Source: JAYEKL01 sp034660995
GTDB taxonomy: Bacteria; Patescibacteriota; Minisyncoccia; JAHIHE01; JAGLIN01
Assembly: GCA_034660995.1 (NCBI GenBank)
Contig: JAYEKL010000015.1
Span: forward strand, 1-23,037
Direction: 5' to 3'
DNA length: 23,037 bases
In this document: in pieces, positions 1-8,299 of the stretch
Layout: every line of letters starts with the position of its first letter
How positions within the stretch are numbered: the stretch's first letter is position 1
Position numbers and translations under genes: made by a program
The notes under the pieces: model-generated
The model's database searches: none
Seen by the model: the letters and a program-made list of their open reading frames with translations, nothing else
Told to the model about the DNA's origin: nothing

Positions 1-1
1 G

Positions 2-1780
2 GAAATCAGAAATATTGCGATTATTGCTCATGTTGATCATGGAAAAACAACTTTGACAGATGCGTTGATGCGTCAAACTGGAATGGTGAATGATGAATCA
101 GTAAGTATGGATAATGATGATCTTGAGCTAGAACGAGGGATCACGATCTATTCAAAGAACGCTTCACTTTTTTACAAGGGAACAAAAGTAAATATTGTAG
201 ACACTCCCGGACACGCGGACTTTGGGTCTGAAGTAGAGCGAGTTTTACGATCAATTGACAGCGTTCTTTTGATCGTTGACGCGCAGGAAGGTCCGATGCC
301 GCAGACAAAATTTGTCTTAAAAAAATCTTTAGAACTTGGATTGAAACCAATTGTTGTTCTTAATAAGATAGATAAGCCCGCTGCAAATCCTGAAACTGCT
401 CACGACCAGGTGCTTGAACTTTTTATGGATCTTGGGGCGAATGATGAGCAATTAGATTTTACAACGGTTTACGCTATTGGGCGTAATGGAATTGCTATGA
501 AAAATCTTGACGACAAGTCAAAAGATTTAACTCCTCTTTTGGATATAATTTTAGAAAAAGTTTCTCCAGCAAAATCAGACACTTCGTTGCCATTTAGAAT
601 CCAGCCTTTTAATCTTGCTTATGATGATTTTACAGGAAGACTTGCTATTGGCAGGATATATGAAGGAGTTATAAAAAAAGGAGATAAAGTCATTGTTAAA
701 AAACCTTCAGGAGAAACTAGAAACGCGTCAATTACAAAAATAAGTATTTTTAATGGGCTAGAAAAGAAAGATGTCCAAGAGGCTGTTGCTGGTGACATTG
801 TTATGCTTGCTGGAATTTCTGATATCTATATTGGCGAAACGATATGCGCTAATGAAGACCAAGAACCGCTTCCAGAAATAACAATAGACGAGCCGACAAT
901 ATCTGTTAATTTTTTAGTTAATAATTCGCCGTTTGCTGGTCGAGAGGGAAAGTTTGTGACGATGAGGCAAATTAGAGAAAGACTTGAGAAAGAATTAGAG
1001 GTCAATGTCGGATTGAAAATTGATTTTTCCGCGGTAGATTGTTTTAAGGTCTATGGGCGGGGAGAAATGCATATCGCAATTCTTCTTGAAAATATGCGTC
1101 GTCAGGGATATGAACTTCAAATTTCACAGCCTAGCGTGATCATCAAAGAAGAAGATGGAAGGAAGCTGGAACCATTTGAAGAAGTAACTATTGATGTGCC
1201 AGATGAATTTTCTGGAACAGTCATTGAAAAAATTTCTAAACGCAAAGGGACAATGACAGAAATGAGATCTGAAAATGGAAATACAAGAATTATATTTGAA
1301 GTTCCAACCAGAGGAATTTTAGGATACAAAAGAGAATTTGTTATGGATACAAAAGGAGAAGGAATTTTTTGTTCCTGTGTTCTTGGTTTTAAAGAATGCG
1401 CTGGAGAAATTAAAAAGCGTCATTTAGGTTCTATGATCTCAATGGTGCCTGGAAAAACCTTAGCATTTTCTTTGGCAAATTTGCAAGAAAGAGGAGAACT
1501 TTATATCAATCCAAACACAGAAGTTTATGAAGGAATGGTAATCGGGAATACCGCAAAAGGAACAGATTTAACCGTTAATCCTATCAAAGGAAAACATTTA
1601 ACAAATATGCGCGCGTCAGGATCTGACGAGAATTTAAAACTTACTCCTCCGCTTGAAGTAACACTTGAAGGCGGAATGGAAATCATAGCAGAAGATGAAT
1701 ACCTTGAAATTACCCCGAAAAGTGTTAGGCTCCGCAAGAAACTTCTAACAGACAACGAAAGAATAAAAGCGAAGAGATAG
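2..1780 (+). CDS. typA: Ribosome-associated GTPase TypA/BipA (5' end outside window)
   Basis: Translational GTPase of the TypA/BipA family, which binds the 70S ribosome and aids ribosome assembly and stress adaptation (family knowledge). The frame is open from base 2. The first codons give the P-loop AHVDHGKT, so only a few N-terminal residues are missing and the TTG at 53 is not the true start. Further G-domain motifs are RGITI (G2), DTPGHADFG (G3) and NKID (G4). Downstream come an EF-Tu-like domain II, EF-G-like domains III and V (GRGEMHIAILLENMRR, then PTRGILGYKREF), and the TypA-specific C-terminal domain. About 592 residues are visible, close to the usual 600-615. It ends at TAG, and no clear terminator follows. 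The domain order separates it from EF-G and LepA. Confidence 0.96.
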   Translation, partial: EIRNIAIIAHVDHGKTTLTDALMRQTGMVNDESVSMDNDDLELERGITIYSKNASLFYKGTKVNIVDTPGHADFGSEVERVLRSIDSVLLIVDAQEGPMPQTKFVLKKSLELGLKPIVVLNKIDKPAANPETAHDQVLELFMDLGANDEQLDFTTVYAIGRNGIAMKNLDDKSKDLTPLLDIILEKVSPAKSDTSLPFRIQPFNLAYDDFTGRLAIGRIYEGVIKKGDKVIVKKPSGETRNASITKISIFNGLEKKDVQEAVAGDIVMLAGISDIYIGETICANEDQEPLPEITIDEPTISVNFLVNNSPFAGREGKFVTMRQIRERLEKELEVNVGLKIDFSAVDCFKVYGRGEMHIAILLENMRRQGYELQISQPSVIIKEEDGRKLEPFEEVTIDVPDEFSGTVIEKISKRKGTMTEMRSENGNTRIIFEVPTRGILGYKREFVMDTKGEGIFCSCVLGFKECAGEIKKRHLGSMISMVPGKTLAFSLANLQERGELYINPNTEVYEGMVIGNTAKGTDLTVNPIKGKHLTNMRASGSDENLKLTPPLEVTLEGGMEIIAEDEYLEITPKSVRLRKKLLTDNERIKAKR

Positions 1781-1839
1781 GGGGTTAGGAATTAAGTTTT
1801 AGAATGTTGGGAGTTGGGAGTTAGGTTTTTAGGGTTTAT

Positions 1840-1862
1840 CATAGTTGTCATTTCGAATCCCG
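1840..1862 (+). repeat. 23-bp dispersed repeat, copy A
   Basis: These 23 bases (starting CATAGTTGTC, ending GAATCCCG) are the exact reverse complement of 21316-21338. Both copies are in non-coding spacers and sit in a wider context of TGTCAT-type repeats. They are probably members of a genome-wide intergenic repeat family. Confidence 0.8.
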
Positions 1863-1930
1863 CTGAGTCCCGTTCCAAATTTTACAAGACTATCTAATCA
1901 ATATCAACTTTAGAAATTACACATTTGCGT

Positions 1931-2103
1931 GTTGTCATTCCTGTGGAGACAGGAATCCAGACGCAATATCTTTAGTTTTTAGAATATCATTATAATAATT
2001 GAAATATCAGCTAATCTCACAGCTATCTTGTTTACAAAGCATTTATCTTAAAATAACATCCGATGATACTTCACCTGGATTCCCGTTTTCACGGGAATGA
2101 CAA
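1931..2103. repeat. Pair of inverted hairpin repeats
   Basis: The left unit is a hairpin with arms ATTCCTGT (1937-1944) and ACAGGAAT (1949-1956). The right unit has arms ATTCCCGT (2079-2086) and ACGGGAAT (2091-2098). The flanks GTTGTCATTCC and GGAATCCAG of the left unit reappear in reverse complement around the right unit, so the two are inverted copies of one element about 115 bases apart. This resembles the widespread 'GTCATTCC...GGAATCC' intergenic repeats. Their function is unknown. Confidence 0.7.
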
Positions 2104-2350
2104 ACTAAGATAAATGTATAAATTATACTAATTCTTTATTCTAAGTTTAATTTAAAATAAGCTGTTATCGCAAGGTTTCGTACAGTTATGGTTTGTAACC
2201 AATTTCTAAATGTTTCCATGATATTTAAAAATAAAAGGAACGGGTTGCGAACCCGCTCCCGCAATTTAGCGATAGCCGAATGGGCTCAGAATAAGCTTAT
2301 TTCAGTGCTCATTTCGAGATAACAAAAATGTTTTTCTACAATCTAAAACT

Positions 2351-4102
2351 ATGAAAAAGAAAACTACCAAAAATAAAATAAAGATAGGCAAAATTATATT
2401 GCTAACTATAATATTTTTAGTTGCGTTTTCAATTGGAATTTTAGCATATTTACATTATCAAAAATATTCAAATAAAATTTTGCCAAACATATCTATAGAT
2501 GGAGAAAACTATTCAAATCTAACAAAAGAAGAAGCATTAAATAAACTTGAAAACAAGATAAAAGATTTTAGAGATAGCGGAATTACTCTTACTTACAATG
2601 ATAATTCTTACAACACACAACTTGCGGAAATAGGAATTAAAATAGATACAGAAGAAATAATTTCAAATGCTTTTAGTTATGGGCACGGAAATGATATACT
2701 TGAAAACTTAAACGACTGGATAAATTTACAAGTAAACAATGTTGATTTTTCAATTATTCCTAATATTAATAAAAGAGAACTAGAAAATTATATTTTAAAT
2801 AATTTATCAGAGATAGAAAACCGACCTATAGATTTTGGTTATAAATATGAAAAAGATAAATTTGTCCCAATACTTGCAAAATCAGGAATGGTTGTAAATA
2901 AAGATAAATTAATAAAAAACATATCAGAAAATATTACTAATTTTGATAACAAAACGATAAATCTAGAAATTGTAAAGAAGAACCCAGAAATAAAAGAAGA
3001 TAAAGATAAACTTGCTTTTACAGACGCAAAAAATTTATTAAATAAAAAAGTGATTTTAAAATATAATTCTAGTGAATGGGAAATTCAGAAAGAAGATTTT
3101 GCGCAATGGATTGGTTTTGGAGTTATAAATAATTTTGCAAACAATTATAACGTATTTGACAACAAAAGAACTCTTTGGATAAATCCAAATAAAAAGAAGA
3201 TAGAAAATTATCTAATTTCACTTGTTCCGCAAATAAACAAAGAACCGATTAATGCTCAACTTAAATTTGATAAAAAAGGAAGAGTTGAACTATTTTTTCT
3301 TAGTCAAGAAGGAATTGCCCTTAAAACTAAAAAAAGTATGGACGTCATCAATAATATTGTTTTTGTCGAAAAAAATTATAAAAATAATTCTGAAGAGAAA
3401 ATTGAGATTGAAATAATCATTGAAAAAATTAAACCAAAAATTACGACTGAGAGTATTGATAATATGGGAATAACTGCGCTCCTTTCAACTGGAGAGTCAA
3501 ATTTTTATGGTTCACCAAGAAATAGAAGACACAACATTGCAGTTGGAGCCAGTAAATTCAATGGAATACTTATTGGACCTAAAGATGAATTTTCATTTAA
3601 CGAAGCTCTTGGCGGAGTAGGAACAAGAGAAGGATATTTACCAGAGCTTGTTATTAAAAAAGGAAAAACAGTTCCTGAATACGGAGGAGGATTATGCCAA
3701 GTTTCAACAACAACTTTTAGAGGCGCTGTTAAAGCGGGACTTGAAATCACAGAGAGAAAAAATCACGCCTATCCAGTCATGTACTATAATCCACAAGGAA
3801 CAGACGCAACAATATATCCCCCACACCCCGACCTAAGATTTAAAAATAATACTCCCGCATATATTTTAATTCAAACAAGAATTGAAGGAAATAAACTTTT
3901 CTTTGATTTTTATGGATCTGACGACAAGCGAAAAGTTGAATTGAAAGGACCTTATTCATACGACAGAAAACCAGATGGTTCAATGAAGTCAGTCTGGACA
4001 CAAAAAGTTTACGATAAAGATGAAAAATTGTTATTTGAAAAGAAATTTCATAGCACATACAGATCCCCAGCTTTATATCCGCATAAAAGTCCGTTAGAGT
4101 AA
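2351..4102 (+). CDS. VanW family protein, membrane-anchored, with peptidoglycan-binding-like region
   Basis: A 583-residue protein with a lysine-rich N-terminus and one hydrophobic segment (about residues 15-35), then a large extracytoplasmic part. Residues about 45-370 resemble the repeated putative peptidoglycan-binding domain (PG_binding_4) that precedes VanW in YoaR-like proteins. The VanW domain lies at about 375-525, with the landmarks FSFNEALGGVGTREGY, GGGLCQVSTT (Cys449) and NPQGTDATIYPP. VanW was named after vancomycin-resistance clusters, but its biochemical role is not established, and no other resistance gene is present here. It probably acts at the cell wall. The start is the ATG at 2351; no SD is visible. 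It may be co-transcribed with the Maf gene 38 bases downstream. Confidence 0.9.
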   Translation: MKKKTTKNKIKIGKIILLTIIFLVAFSIGILAYLHYQKYSNKILPNISIDGENYSNLTKEEALNKLENKIKDFRDSGITLTYNDNSYNTQLAEIGIKIDTEEIISNAFSYGHGNDILENLNDWINLQVNNVDFSIIPNINKRELENYILNNLSEIENRPIDFGYKYEKDKFVPILAKSGMVVNKDKLIKNISENITNFDNKTINLEIVKKNPEIKEDKDKLAFTDAKNLLNKKVILKYNSSEWEIQKEDFAQWIGFGVINNFANNYNVFDNKRTLWINPNKKKIENYLISLVPQINKEPINAQLKFDKKGRVELFFLSQEGIALKTKKSMDVINNIVFVEKNYKNNSEEKIEIEIIIEKIKPKITTESIDNMGITALLSTGESNFYGSPRNRRHNIAVGASKFNGILIGPKDEFSFNEALGGVGTREGYLPELVIKKGKTVPEYGGGLCQVSTTTFRGAVKAGLEITERKNHAYPVMYYNPQGTDATIYPPHPDLRFKNNTPAYILIQTRIEGNKLFFDFYGSDDKRKVELKGPYSYDRKPDGSMKSVWTQKVYDKDEKLLFEKKFHSTYRSPALYPHKSPLE

Positions 4103-4140
4103 AATTAGCTTCTTAGATCCTTTAAATCACTAAAAAAACT

Positions 4141-4722
4141 ATGAAAAGGAAAATAATACTTGCTTCAAAATCAAAACCGAGAAAAACAATACTAGCAACA
4201 ACCGGTCTTAAATTTGAAGTACAAAAAAGTAGGTACAAAGAAGATATGAGTGAGAAAATACCTGCCCATAAATTAGTACAGAAATTAGCTTTGGGCAAAG
4301 CTCAAAATGTTGCAAAGAAACATAAAAACGCAATTATAATAGGCGCAGATTCTTTTGTTGTTCTAGATAAAGAATTTTTAGGAAAACCACACACTGCGCA
4401 AAAAGCTAAAAAAATGCTAAAAAAATTAAGCGGTAAAAAACATCAGTTAATCACAGGAATTGCGATTATAGATACAAAAAAGAATAAAATAATCACCGAC
4501 TACAACATTACTGAAGTATATTTTAAAAAATTATCAGAAAAAGAAATTGATTTATATATCAAAACCAAAGAACCATTTAAAAAAGCAGGTGGATACGCAG
4601 TGCAAGGAATAGGTTCTGTTTTAATAGAAAAGATAAATGGAAATCATACTAATGTCATAGGACTTCCAACTAATAAAATATACAAGCATTTGCTAAAATT
4701 AGGAGTAAATATTTTAGAATAA
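4141..4722 (+). CDS. maf: Maf-family nucleoside triphosphate pyrophosphatase
   Basis: A 193-residue protein covering the whole Maf fold. It starts with IILASKSKPRK (family pattern LASxSPRR). It then has IIIGADSFVV with LGKP, LSGKKHQLITGIAIID, and near the end GGYAVQGIGS and NVIGLP. Maf enzymes hydrolyse dTTP, UTP or modified nucleoside triphosphates to monophosphates. They are thought to clean the nucleotide pool and were originally linked to septum formation arrest (family knowledge). The substrate class cannot be fixed from sequence alone. The start ATG is at 4141 and no SD is obvious. It lies 38 bases after the VanW gene on the same strand, so they may share a transcript. Confidence 0.93.
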   Translation: MKRKIILASKSKPRKTILATTGLKFEVQKSRYKEDMSEKIPAHKLVQKLALGKAQNVAKKHKNAIIIGADSFVVLDKEFLGKPHTAQKAKKMLKKLSGKKHQLITGIAIIDTKKNKIITDYNITEVYFKKLSEKEIDLYIKTKEPFKKAGGYAVQGIGSVLIEKINGNHTNVIGLPTNKIYKHLLKLGVNILE

Positions 4723-4754
4723 GCTTAAACTAGCCCCTAATTCATGGTCTCCTC

Positions 4755-4783
4755 TTGATATTTTTTTACTTTTAGTATATACT
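4755..4783 (+). promoter_or_regulatory. Promoter for the tRNA cluster
   Basis: TTGATA (4755-4760), a 17-base spacer and TATACT (4778-4783) make a near-consensus sigma-70-type promoter. It sits 37 bases upstream of tRNA-Arg, in the right place to drive all three tRNAs. Confidence 0.75.
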
Positions 4784-4820
4784 TCCAGAAGTCGTAAGAT
4801 TATCATTATTAATTGTGTTT

Positions 4821-4894
4821 GCACCCGTAGCTCAACTGGATAGAGCGTCTGGCTTCGGACCAGAAGGCTGTGGGTTCGAGTCCTGCCGGGTGCA
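4821..4894 (+). tRNA. tRNA-Arg (anticodon TCG)
   Basis: A full cloverleaf can be drawn: acceptor GCACCCG/CGGGTGC, D-stem GCTC/GAGC, anticodon stem TCTGG/CCAGA with loop CTTCGGA giving anticodon TCG, and a T-arm with loop TTCGAGT (its stem contains two G-T pairs). The discriminator is A. CCA is not encoded. Confidence 0.95.
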
Positions 4895-4902
4895 CAAAAA
4901 AT

Positions 4903-4976
4903 TTGAAACTTGAAACCTAAAACTTAAAACTCACTTTAGTTTATTGTAAAATATGTTATTTTGTTTCAAGTTTCAA
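4903..4976. repeat. Inverted TTGAAAC-type repeat between tRNAs
   Basis: A 14-base arm at 4903-4916 (two overlapping TTGAAAC units) is the exact reverse complement of 4963-4976. Further partial units extend to about 4996. In the tRNA transcript this would form a stem between tRNA-Arg and tRNA-Lys, possibly a processing element, or it may simply be a low-complexity intergenic repeat. Confidence 0.6.
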
Positions 4977-5002
4977 GTTTCAAGTTTTATGTTTCAAGAC
5001 CT

Positions 5003-5075
5003 GGGTCGTTAGCTCAATTGGTAGAGCAGTTGCCTCTTAAGCAATTGGTTAGAGGTTCAAGTCCTCTACGACCCA
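5003..5075 (+). tRNA. tRNA-Lys (anticodon CTT)
   Basis: Cloverleaf: acceptor GGGTCGT/ACGACCC, D-stem GCTC/GAGC, anticodon stem GTTGC/GCAAT with loop CTCTTAA giving anticodon CTT, and T-stem AGAGG/CCTCT with loop TTCAAGT. The discriminator is A. CCA is not encoded. Confidence 0.96.
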
Positions 5076-5214
5076 CAAATAAAATTTTATAATTTTTAAT
5101 TTTTAAATAATTCTTAAATTTTATAATTTCTAAACTTTATATTTTAAATCTGAAAAAACAGCTTTAAAATGATAGAAAACAATATAAATGTTTTTTAATT
5201 AAAAATTCTTTTTT

Positions 5215-5286
5215 GGTGGCTATGGTGTAATGGTAACACTAGAGGTTGTGGTCCTCTCGTCTCGGGTTCAATTCCCGATAGCCACC
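5215..5286 (+). tRNA. tRNA-His (anticodon GTG)
   Basis: Cloverleaf: acceptor GTGGCTA/TAGCCAC, an extra 5' G at 5215 (G-1) opposite C73 at 5286 as is diagnostic for tRNA-His, D-stem GTGT/ACAC, anticodon stem AGAGG/CCTCT with loop TTGTGGT giving anticodon GTG, and T-stem TCGGG/CCCGA. CCA follows directly at 5287-5289, unlike the other two tRNAs here. Confidence 0.96.
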
Positions 5287-5299
5287 CCAACATAAAAAA

Positions 5300-5329
5300 A
5301 GCAGGATATAAAAAACCTGCTCTTTTTTT
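5300..5329. terminator. Rho-independent terminator after the tRNA cluster
   Basis: Arms AGCAGG (5300-5305) and CCTGCT (5316-5321) are followed by C and seven Ts. A run of As precedes the left arm, so the hairpin can also stop the minus-strand surface-protein transcript that ends at 5360. Confidence 0.85.
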
Positions 5330-5359
5330 GCGGGAACTTTTTTGTAAATAGTTACCGAC

Positions 5360-7334
5360 TTATTTTTCTATTTTTAAGTGACCATTTTCTAAAAGCGTTA
5401 CTGTAAAAGGAATATTTAATTCTCCTCCGGTAGTAAGATCAAATACTTTTTCTGTTTCAGGAACAACAAAAATAACCTCTTGGTCAAAATAAGTTCTATC
5501 TCCCATCAGACACCCTGCGCTAAATCGATTATTAACTGGGGCTAGTACATCTCCTTCTTCGTTAAGAATCATTCTAAGTTCTGTAGAAAGACAAACGCCG
5601 ACATCTTCCCAATGTGTATTAATTTTAAAATATAAAGTTAGAGCATTAACTTCATCTCCTGGCTTATAGGTCGCAGATCCGACAAAAGACGGAATCGTTC
5701 TTTCTCCCAGAGAAATCTTTGTGAGAGAAAAATCTGCTGTTCTTATTTCTTGCTCCCATGTCCAAGAAAGAGGGTAAGGATATGAAAAAGATTCTTGTAC
5801 CAAATCGCCATTTGGTATTTCAACGGAAAAATAAGCATCTCTGTCCACGGCGTTGATAGTATAAACTGAGTCCCAATCATAAGAGGCTCCGAATTCAGTT
5901 ATGGTCATATTGAGATGCTCTTTGCTTCCCGTATCGTTATTTGGTACTAAGCTATAGATTTTTGGATCGTCAATATTATTCTCGGGATCGGAACATCTTA
6001 CCAAATTAGAAAGAGTAAAAGAATCCATTGTGACTTGATCAACAAGTTTGATATTATTCCAGTCCAGATGCCTATAACTTTCAAAAACATGCGGGCTGAG
6101 GATTAATCTTTTAAACTTTTTATTGTTAATTATCTTGACAATATAAACATCAAACCGAGTCGCTCCTTCGGCATTAGGATTTCTGACAATATCACCATCA
6201 AGAATAGCGTTTTGTCCTCCATCAGTAATAGTCCAGTTGTCATTTGTTGTCATATTGGATCTCGCGACTGCTCCATCGCAATATTTGCTATTTCCTCCGT
6301 GAAAAGTTATTCCGTTTGGGAGAACTTGCGCGTCCCAACCATTAAGCAGAGAATCATAATTTGAAGTTGAAAGGGTTACTCCGTAAAACATTTGCTTTGC
6401 GTTTATTACATTGCCCACGCTCCAATTTCCCAAATCCTGATTAAAAGCAGAGGCGCCGAAAAACATATAATCTATATATCTTACATTTGATGTATTCCAA
6501 TTCCCTATATCTTGATTAAAAGCGAAAGCATTATTAAACATATGACCCATATTGGTTACATTTGATGTATTCCAATTTTTTATATCCTGATTAAAAGTGG
6601 AAGCATTATTGAATGTATCGCCCATATTGGTTACCGCTATTGTACTCCAGTTTCCTATATCTTGATTGAAAGCAGAAGCGTTATAAAACATATAATTCAT
6701 ACTTGTTACCGCCACCGTATTCCAGTCTCCTATATCTTGATTGAAAGAAGAAGCGCCATAGAACATTTGTTCCATGTTCATAACACTGCTAACATCCCAG
6801 CTTCCTATATCCTGATTAAACGATGATGCTCCTCTGAACGCTTGTTTCATATTTGTAACACCTGAAAGATTTGGTGAATCGGCAGCCTGTCCCGCTAAAT
6901 TGAGACAGCCATAAAAAGCCCCTTCCATTGAAGTCCAAGTTTCCGTTCCCCATTGTTCTACTGAAAGTATTTTTTGCCTATCTCCTTCGTCATTAAAAAA
7001 GATACGAGGAAATGTTCCAGCGATTCTAATGGTATAGGTTTCTTCATTCCCAGAGCCATAATCACAAGTATAATTACCTGTTTGATTTACAGCTTCATCG
7101 GTTCCATCATTATTACAATCTATGTCATAGCTATATCCTCCCCCTATCGTAGGAATAGTGAATTGTGTATCAGATGATATTCCCGCGTTATCTGTTTTTA
7201 CGGTGATAACAAAATCGTCAAGTCCGGTAGCATTAATAGCGCCTATCTCAAAAAAAAACCGAACTTATTAAAAATAGAACGGAAATTGATAGAATGAAAA
7301 ATGTTTTTCTGGTAATTTTTTGTTTTTTTGTCAT
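5360..7334 (-). CDS. Secreted DUF285/BspA-like repeat surface protein, frameshifted after the signal peptide
   Basis: The main frame runs from 7264 down to 5360. The ATG at 6928 lies inside a conserved domain and is not the true start. Upstream codons continue with SYDIDCNNDGTDEAV and RIAGTFPRIFFNDEGD, typical of the region before DUF285 repeats. A start with a signal peptide (MTKKQKITRKTFFILSISVL, hydrophobic to about residue 26) begins at 7334 in another frame and meets the main frame at a T9 run (7250-7258 on minus). One T fewer would give a single protein of about 657 residues. Six 25-residue repeats of the type NMxxMFxxASxFNQDIGNWxT and a degenerate seventh follow. After them comes a GDIVRNP...YIVKIINNKKF segment that resembles repeats in the 17009-19447 protein, then a beta-rich C-terminus. 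Likely an exported adhesin-like or surface-display protein. The frameshift may be phase variation, decay or a sequence error. Confidence 0.85.
6404..6853 (-). repeat. Six 75-bp tandem repeats encoding the DUF285 units
   Basis: Six consecutive in-frame units of 75 bases encode 25-residue repeats with the core FNQDIGNW. Units differ at several positions, so the array is old or under selection rather than freshly duplicated. Unequal recombination between units could change protein length. Confidence 0.85.
7250..7258 (-). repeat. T9 homopolymer at the frameshift of the surface-protein gene
   Basis: Nine consecutive As on plus (Ts on the coding strand) lie directly after the signal peptide codons. 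With nine Ts the leader frame stops at TGA (7248-7250). With eight it would read through into GAG ATA GGC and the surface protein. Position and length fit slipped-strand phase variation. Confidence 0.8.
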
Positions 7335-7408
7335 ACTTTTTTGTTTATTTTATTAAATAATTTTATGTCTTATAAACTTCTTAAAAAAACGCCATTAATT
7401 ATATTTTC

Positions 7409-7437
7409 AGTATAGCAAAAAAATAAATCGTGTTAAA
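7409..7437 (-). promoter_or_regulatory. Extended -10 promoter for the surface-protein gene
   Basis: On the minus strand TGC-TATACT (extended -10; box at 7409-7414) lies 17 bases after a weak -35, TTTAAC (7432-7437). The predicted start near 7402 leaves a leader of about 68 bases before the ATG at 7334. Confidence 0.6.
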
Positions 7438-7474
7438 GCAAGCGATTCTTTTTTTATTAACTAGTACAAACTAT

Positions 7475-7503
7475 TTGACTTAATTTAAATTATTTGGTTA
7501 AAT
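7475..7503 (+). promoter_or_regulatory. Promoter for the small orphan gene at 7531
   Basis: TTGACT (7475-7480), a 17-base spacer and TTAAAT (7498-7503). Transcription would start near 7510, just before the SD at 7518-7523. This supports the ATG at 7531 over the upstream one at 7504. It is divergent from the surface-protein promoter. Confidence 0.55.
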
Positions 7504-7530
7504 ATGGATAAATCGCATAGGAGATTAACA

Positions 7531-7920
7531 ATGCAAAAAATAGAATTACTGAATCTTTTAGGAGAAAGAACTATCCTTGAACAAGGAGGTTTAATAGAAG
7601 AAGGAAGTAGGTTTAAAACTGGGAACGTTCTAAAAGACCTAACTCGCAAGAGACCTCTTTCCTTTTATTTTGTGGTAGGATTTAGTAAAAATCAAGAAGG
7701 ACAAAAACGTCTTTGGTATACAAACTCGCAGTTTACTGTTTCCAACGGCAATGGACCTGAGATAAGAATACGTCCACTTTTTGTGACCCACACTGGATGG
7801 TCTGGTCACACTCCATGGAACAGTAATATGCCTTTTTTAAAGGTTATAAGAGAAAACAAAAAAGAATACTTAAGCGAGAAAAAAATACTAAGAATACTAA
7901 CAGAGCAAACAATGAGGTGA
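7531..7920 (+). CDS. Small hypothetical protein (129 aa)
   Basis: I do not recognise this protein. The start ATG at 7531 follows SD TAGGAG (7518-7523) at a good distance, and a promoter lies just upstream. An in-frame ATG at 7504 lacks these. The product starts MQKIELLNLLGE. It is soluble and basic, has no membrane segment, and has a central stretch of alternating polar and aromatic residues (PLSFYFVVGFS, KRLWYTNSQFTV) that suggests beta structure, then GWSGHTPWNSNMPF and a lysine-rich tail. It forms a single-gene unit, since its terminator overlaps the stop codon. Clean expression signals argue for a real gene, perhaps regulatory or lineage-specific. Confidence 0.7.
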   Translation: MQKIELLNLLGERTILEQGGLIEEGSRFKTGNVLKDLTRKRPLSFYFVVGFSKNQEGQKRLWYTNSQFTVSNGNGPEIRIRPLFVTHTGWSGHTPWNSNMPFLKVIRENKKEYLSEKKILRILTEQTMR

Positions 7921-7939
7921 ACAACGCCTCTCTTTTTTT
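7914..7939 (+). terminator. Terminator overlapping the stop codon of the 129-aa gene
   Basis: Stem GAGGTG (7914-7919) with CGCCTC (7925-7930), one T-G pair, loop AACAA, then TCTTTTTTT. The last codons of the gene form the left arm. Confidence 0.8.
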
Positions 7940-8118
7940 AAAATAAAAAAGCTAAATTATAAATATAGTTTATTTATCACTTTCTTGCGACAAAGTAAGA
8001 AAGTATTGTGCCTTTCAAATTTTTTTATTAAAAATATCAATTTTCAATAACTCCTTCAAGCCCATAATAATTTAAAATAGGACATTTCTATTTCACCTTT
8101 ACAATCCACAATCCACTC

Positions 8119-8147
8119 TTGACACTTTCAACTCTATCCATTAAACT
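8119..8147 (+). promoter_or_regulatory. Promoter candidate before the possible small RNA
   Basis: A perfect -35 TTGACA (8119-8124), a 17-base spacer and TAAACT (8142-8147, 4 of 6 matches). The predicted start is near 8154. Confidence 0.5.
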
Positions 8148-8153
8148 TAAGAA

Positions 8154-8244
8154 AGTAAAAAACAACCTACCTATATGATTCAAATAGCAAAAACAATAAA
8201 AATGTTTAAAAAATATTTCTGGATGCCTCCAGTGTAGGTTTTTT
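8154..8244 (+). ncRNA. Possible small RNA or attenuated leader
   Basis: The transcript predicted from 8119-8147 has AACCTAC (8164-8170) pairing with GTAGGTT (8234-8240), which is followed by a T-run (six Ts counting the stem end). Just inside the closing stem is hairpin CTGGA-TGCC-TCCAG (8219-8232). The rest is A-rich and open. It could be a free small RNA of about 90 bases or a leader that controls the 107-aa gene at 8407. I recognise no known RNA family. Confidence 0.35.
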
Positions 8245-8274
8245 GTTTTGCGAATAAAGAGTAAGTGAACAAAT

Positions 8275-8299
8275 AGTCTGCGCGAAGGGCTGTTTTTTT
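8275..8299 (+). terminator. Weak terminator-like hairpin
   Basis: AGTCT (8275-8279) can pair with GGGCT (8287-8291) using G-T pairs, followed by seven Ts. The stem is weak, so it may be only partly active or a backup to the T-run at 8239-8244. Confidence 0.35.

Larger units (their letters stand above)
1781..2350. other. Non-coding spacer made of short repeats
   Basis: No convincing gene lies in these 570 bases. They hold G-rich low-complexity sequence (1781-1830), the left copy of a 23-base repeat that recurs inverted at 21316-21338, two hairpins that are inverted copies of each other (1931-1960 and 2075-2103), and a small hairpin CGGGTT-GCG-AACCCG at 2241-2255. This is the texture of dispersed palindromic repeats. 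I saw no strong promoter for the VanW gene that follows. Confidence 0.7.

Noticed and set aside
2351..4102. Vancomycin-resistance determinant
   Set aside because: VanW domains are common in cell-wall proteins of many bacteria; no vanA/H/X-like genes are nearby.
6404..6853. CRISPR array or non-coding tandem repeat
   Set aside because: The 75-base periodicity is coding: it gives in-frame 25-residue DUF285 units with no spacers. No CRISPR array was seen elsewhere.
6974..7177. 67-residue plus frame inside the 5' part of the surface-protein gene
   Set aside because: The minus strand here encodes the conserved region before the DUF285 repeats, so the plus frame is a shadow.
7504..7530. Upstream ATG of the 129-aa gene
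   Set aside because: It has no SD and sits almost at the predicted transcription start; the ATG at 7531 has TAGGAG at good spacing.
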